Shown one piece after another: positions 61,834 to 64,000 of a DNA stretch of 64,000 nt. Position 1 is the stretch's first letter. The number at the start of each line of letters is the position of its first letter. The DNA comes from Lentzea flava (GTDB taxonomy: Bacteria; Actinomycetota; Actinomycetes; Mycobacteriales; Pseudonocardiaceae): positions 1 to 64,000 of the forward strand of contig NZ_BMRE01000019.1 in the NCBI RefSeq assembly GCF_014648475.1. The letters run 5' to 3'. A model generated the notes under the pieces. The model was not told where the DNA came from, searched no databases, and saw only the letters and a program-made list of their open reading frames with translations. The translations under genes were made by a program, and so were the position numbers.

Positions 61834-63060
61834 ATGGCGAGTAGCGCACGAGCAAACGGTGAAGGCTCGATCTACCCACACCGCAACGGGTTCGCCGCCT
61901 ACGTCTGGGTCACGACCCCGTCCGGCGAGAAGAAACGCAAGTACGTCTACGGCCCAACAAGGGAAGTGGTCCACGAGAAATGGATCAAGCTTCACCAGGC
62001 AGCCAAGAACGGCCCCGTAGCCACCTCGGTGCCGCGCCTCCGGGAGTACCTGCACTACTGGCTGAACGACGTGATCAAGCCGAACAGAGCACCCCTCACC
62101 TACGTCAACTATGAGCTGTTCGTCCGGCTCTACATCAACCCGACGTTGGGCGATGACCGCCTGGACAAGCTCAAGCTGCGGGACGTCCAGAAGTGGATCA
62201 ACGCGATTCCCTCGGTGTGCCAGTGCTGCGCACAGGGCAAGGACGAACGACGGCCACAGAAACGGCGGCGTTGCTGTGCGCTGGGCAAGCGCTCGTGCTG
62301 CGGGGAAGCTCCCTCGGCCCGGACCATCTCCGACATCCGCGCCTGCCTGCGATCGGCGCTGAACCACGCCATCCGTGAAGAGCTGATCACACGGAACGTC
62401 GCGGAGCTGGTCACCTTGCCGAAGGTGCGCAAGCGTAAACGGACGGCGTGGACCAGCGATGAGGCGCGGAGGTTCCTGGAGTCGGCGCGGGATGCTCGCG
62501 ACCCCATGTACGCGGGCTACGTGCTCGCCCTGGTGCTCGGCCTGCGCAAGGGCGAAATCCTCGGGCTCACCTGGGGCGCGCTCGACTTCGACCACGGCGA
62601 GTTGGCGGTGACTCACCAGCTCCAACGGGCAAGCAAGCAGCTGCTGCACCGCGAAACGAAGACGGACGCGTCAGACGACACGCTGCCGCTGCCGTCGATC
62701 GTCGTAGCGGCGCTTGAGCAGCGGCGACGGCAACAGCTCGCCGACCGGAAAGAGGCGGACACCGCCTGGCACAAGTCGGACCTGGTCTTCACGACCAAGT
62801 TCGGGCTGCCGATCGATCCCCGGAACTTCAACAGGTCCTGGGACAACCGAGTCGCCCGCTCCGGGGTTCGCAAGATCACGGTCCACGACGGACGCCGGTC
62901 CTGCGGAACGCTGCTGGTCGACCTCGACGTGCACCCGCGCGTGATCATGGCGATCCTGCGGCATGCCGAGTTCTCCGTGACGATGGAGATCTACGCGCAA
63001 GCGTCCTCGCAGAAGACGCGGGACGCGCTCAAGCGGCTTGGTGAGAGTCTCGATCAGTAG
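61834..63060 (+). CDS. int: Tyrosine integrase of the AICE
   Basis: 408 aa. Arm-binding N-terminus (GEGSIYPHRNGFAAYVWV), core-binding domain, and catalytic residues R in GLRKGEILGL near 237, H-x-x-R in VHDGRRSCGTL near 349, H in LRHAEFSVTM and Tyr in EIYAQASS near 385. A Cys/Arg-rich insert (CQCCAQGKDERRPQKRRRCC) sits in the core-binding domain, a feature recalled from pSE211/pSAM2-type enzymes. Located beside the intact tRNA, as usual. Confidence 0.95.
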   Translation: MASSARANGEGSIYPHRNGFAAYVWVTTPSGEKKRKYVYGPTREVVHEKWIKLHQAAKNGPVATSVPRLREYLHYWLNDVIKPNRAPLTYVNYELFVRLYINPTLGDDRLDKLKLRDVQKWINAIPSVCQCCAQGKDERRPQKRRRCCALGKRSCCGEAPSARTISDIRACLRSALNHAIREELITRNVAELVTLPKVRKRKRTAWTSDEARRFLESARDARDPMYAGYVLALVLGLRKGEILGLTWGALDFDHGELAVTHQLQRASKQLLHRETKTDASDDTLPLPSIVVAALEQRRRQQLADRKEADTAWHKSDLVFTTKFGLPIDPRNFNRSWDNRVARSGVRKITVHDGRRSCGTLLVDLDVHPRVIMAILRHAEFSVTMEIYAQASSQKTRDALKRLGESLDQ

Positions 63061-63094
63061 CACTGCTGCACTTCGCTGCTGTACCGGCAACGAC

Positions 63095-63126
63095 AAAGGC
63101 CGTCCACTCCAAAGTGGACGGCCTTT
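63095..63126. terminator. Terminator hairpin between int and tRNA
   Basis: Perfect 13-base stem AAAGGCCGTCCAC / GTGGACGGCCTTT with a six-base loop. The symmetric A/T ends allow termination from either side, so it may serve int and the convergent tRNA. Confidence 0.8.
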
Positions 63127-63134
63127 GACGTGCT

Positions 63135-63178
63135 GTGGAGCTGAGGGGAATCGAACCCCTGACCTTCTCGATGCGAAC
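63135..63178. repeat. AICE att site within intact tRNA-Ala
   Basis: Identical 44-base partner of 46532-46575. Integration has preserved the tRNA by supplying its 3' half from the element. Crossover most likely occurs in or near the anticodon-loop end of this block, as in other AICEs. Confidence 0.9.
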
Positions 63179-63208
63179 GAGACGCGCTACCAACTGTGCT
63201 ACAGCCCC
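63136..63208 (-). tRNA. tRNA-Ala (anticodon CGC)
   Basis: 73 nt. Acceptor GGGGCTG pairs with CAGCTCC including the G3-U70 wobble that identifies tRNA-Ala. Anticodon stem TCTCG/CGAGA carries loop TTCGCAT, anticodon CGC (codon GCG). T-loop TTCGAATC is standard; discriminator A; CCA not encoded. Acts as the attachment site of the AICE. Confidence 0.95.
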
Positions 63209-63266
63209 TTGCGGTGTTACGAGAGAACTATAGCAGGGGTTGGAGGGGTGTTTTCACCACCCCCTC

Positions 63267-63989
63267 CTAAGCCCCGACAGCACCCCGGTACCGCAGCGAC
63301 TCCAGTCCCTCCAGCTCGACGAACACCGGGTCTTCGTCGTCGGAGTCGACCGGGATCGTGCCCGGACGCACGTGGTGCTCGTAGCGCGGCAACGGCGGAA
63401 GCGCCGGCTTCTCCTCGACGGCGACGACCTCGACCTGGGTGGTCTCGGCCTCCTCGACGGCAGGAGCGGCGGCGGGCACCGGGACCTCGGCGAGCTGCTG
63501 CGGCTGCGGAGCCGTCGCGCGCCGGCGACGCACCTGCTGCAGACGGGCGAGCCGGCGGGCGCGGATCTCCTCCTCGATCCGCACCTGGCGGCGCAGGTAG
63601 GTCAGGTAGCCCACGAGCAGGACGTCGACTCCGGCGTGGCCGTACCAGAGCGGCTGGTAGAACACCCCGGCCACTACGCCCGTCACGACGGCGGCGACCA
63701 GCAGGAACGCCACGACTCTGCGCCGGAACGCGTACTTGGCCTGGGCCACGAGTGCCGCGGTCTCCGGGTCGTAGCCGCCGCGGCCGCGCCGGAACGGGCG
63801 TTCGACGTACTCCTCCTCGTCGAAGTAGTCGTCGTCGATGTCGTGGATGTCGTCGTACTCGGCGTCTGGCATGGCGTCGTACTCCTCCCCCACGCTGCGC
63901 GCACTCTCCTGGCGCTTGCGGGCCATCATGGGGACGAGGACGACCAGCCACGCCACGACCAGCGCAACGATGATCAGCGAACTCGGCAT
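63267..63989 (-). CDS. sepX: SepX/GlpR divisome membrane protein
   Basis: 240 aa. N-terminal helix SSLIIVALVVAWLVVLVPMM with ARKRQESARSV, acidic stretch (IHDIDDDYFDEEEYVERPF), then FRRRVVAFLLVAAVVTGVVAG and GVDVLLVGYLTYLRRQVRIE, and a Pro/Glu-rich tail. This is the actinobacterial SepX/GlpR (gephyrin-like receptor) architecture, involved in septation. It marks the resident chromosome to the right of the tRNA. Confidence 0.85.
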   Translation of the reverse strand: MPSSLIIVALVVAWLVVLVPMMARKRQESARSVGEEYDAMPDAEYDDIHDIDDDYFDEEEYVERPFRRGRGGYDPETAALVAQAKYAFRRRVVAFLLVAAVVTGVVAGVFYQPLWYGHAGVDVLLVGYLTYLRRQVRIEEEIRARRLARLQQVRRRRATAPQPQQLAEVPVPAAAPAVEEAETTQVEVVAVEEKPALPPLPRYEHHVRPGTIPVDSDDEDPVFVELEGLESLRYRGAVGA

Positions 63990-64000
63990 TCCCCGTTCAC

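Larger units (their letters stand above)
46532..63178. mobile_element. Actinomycete integrative conjugative element (AICE)
   Basis: Bounded by 44-bp direct repeats of the tRNA-Ala 3' half. Backbone at the right: GntR regulator, small conserved genes, FtsK/SpoIIIE-type transfer protein, WhiB, spread proteins, RepSA-type initiator, Xis and tyrosine integrase, in the order of pSAM2/pSE211-like elements. Cargo at the left: Uma2, lipoprotein, HAD, XRE regulators, APH-like kinase, TPR regulator. Backbone genes are all intact, so excision and double-stranded-DNA conjugative transfer are plausible. Confidence 0.9.

Overview
The window reads as high-GC actinobacterial chromosome, most likely Pseudonocardiales. 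Reasons: paired Scr1-type XRE/DUF5753 and DUF397 regulators, an ESX (type VII secretion) satellite cluster with EspG/EspC/PPE-like members, WhiB, a pSAM2/pSE211-type integrative conjugative element, many GTG/TTG starts, and a SepX/GlpR divisome gene at the right edge. It is almost entirely accessory DNA stacked to the left of one tRNA-Ala(CGC) gene at about 63.17 kb.

Layout. (1) 0.3-13.4 kb is a siphovirus-type prophage relic: head-tail connector, stopper, neck protein, tail terminator, major tail protein, tail assembly chaperones, tape measure, large tail protein, coiled-coil protein, M15-like endolysin, holin, large serine integrase. The order is textbook, but connector, chaperone, tape measure, holin and integrase carry frameshifts and the major tail protein has an in-frame stop. 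No terminase, portal or capsid gene lies in the window. (2) 13.4-14.4 kb is a scrap of a second conjugative element (small conserved protein and a frameshifted DUF2637 spread protein). (3) 14.4-25.2 kb is a defence-type island: DUF6933-like protein, a divergent coiled-coil/nuclease-like protein, an HTH protein whose middle resembles a degenerate N6-methylase and whose end resembles an HsdS recognition domain, then coupled hsdM-hsdS-hsdR and a Nudix gene. (4) 25.2-30.3 kb holds DUF397/XRE regulators, small conserved proteins and two tandem XRE/DUF5753 regulators. (5) 30.35-38.6 kb is a leftward, tightly coupled type VII satellite operon: EspG, helical secreted-protein candidates, DUF3558 lipoproteins, a PPE-like Gly/Asn-rich protein, YbaB/EbfC, EspC, a 364-aa helical substrate and membrane proteins. 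There is no EccC/EccD/MycP core. (6) 40.1-42.2 kb is an IS21-family element with internally deleted istA and intact istB. (7) 42.5-46.5 kb is a fragment of another element: Replic_Relax protein, a striking CGAGAC/GTCTCG inverted array, a small ORF and an intact large serine recombinase. (8) 46.53-63.18 kb is a 16.6 kb AICE bounded by 44-bp direct repeats of the tRNA-Ala 3' half. Its cargo (Uma2, lipoprotein, HAD, XRE regulators, APH-like kinase, TPR regulator) precedes the backbone: GntR, conserved small genes, FtsK-type transfer ATPase, WhiB, spread proteins, RepSA, Xis, tyrosine integrase. (9) tRNA-Ala and sepX mark the resident chromosome.

Functionally, the AICE backbone looks complete and probably mobile, while the prophage and IS21 look immobilised. 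The most novel-looking material is the pair of unusual proteins flanking the type I restriction operon, the dyad array at 44.1 kb, and the observation that the two homologous serine recombinases diverge exactly where the tRNA-derived att repeat begins in one of them. Single-base lesions are frequent. They cluster in the prophage but also occur at homopolymers elsewhere, so some could be assembly errors.
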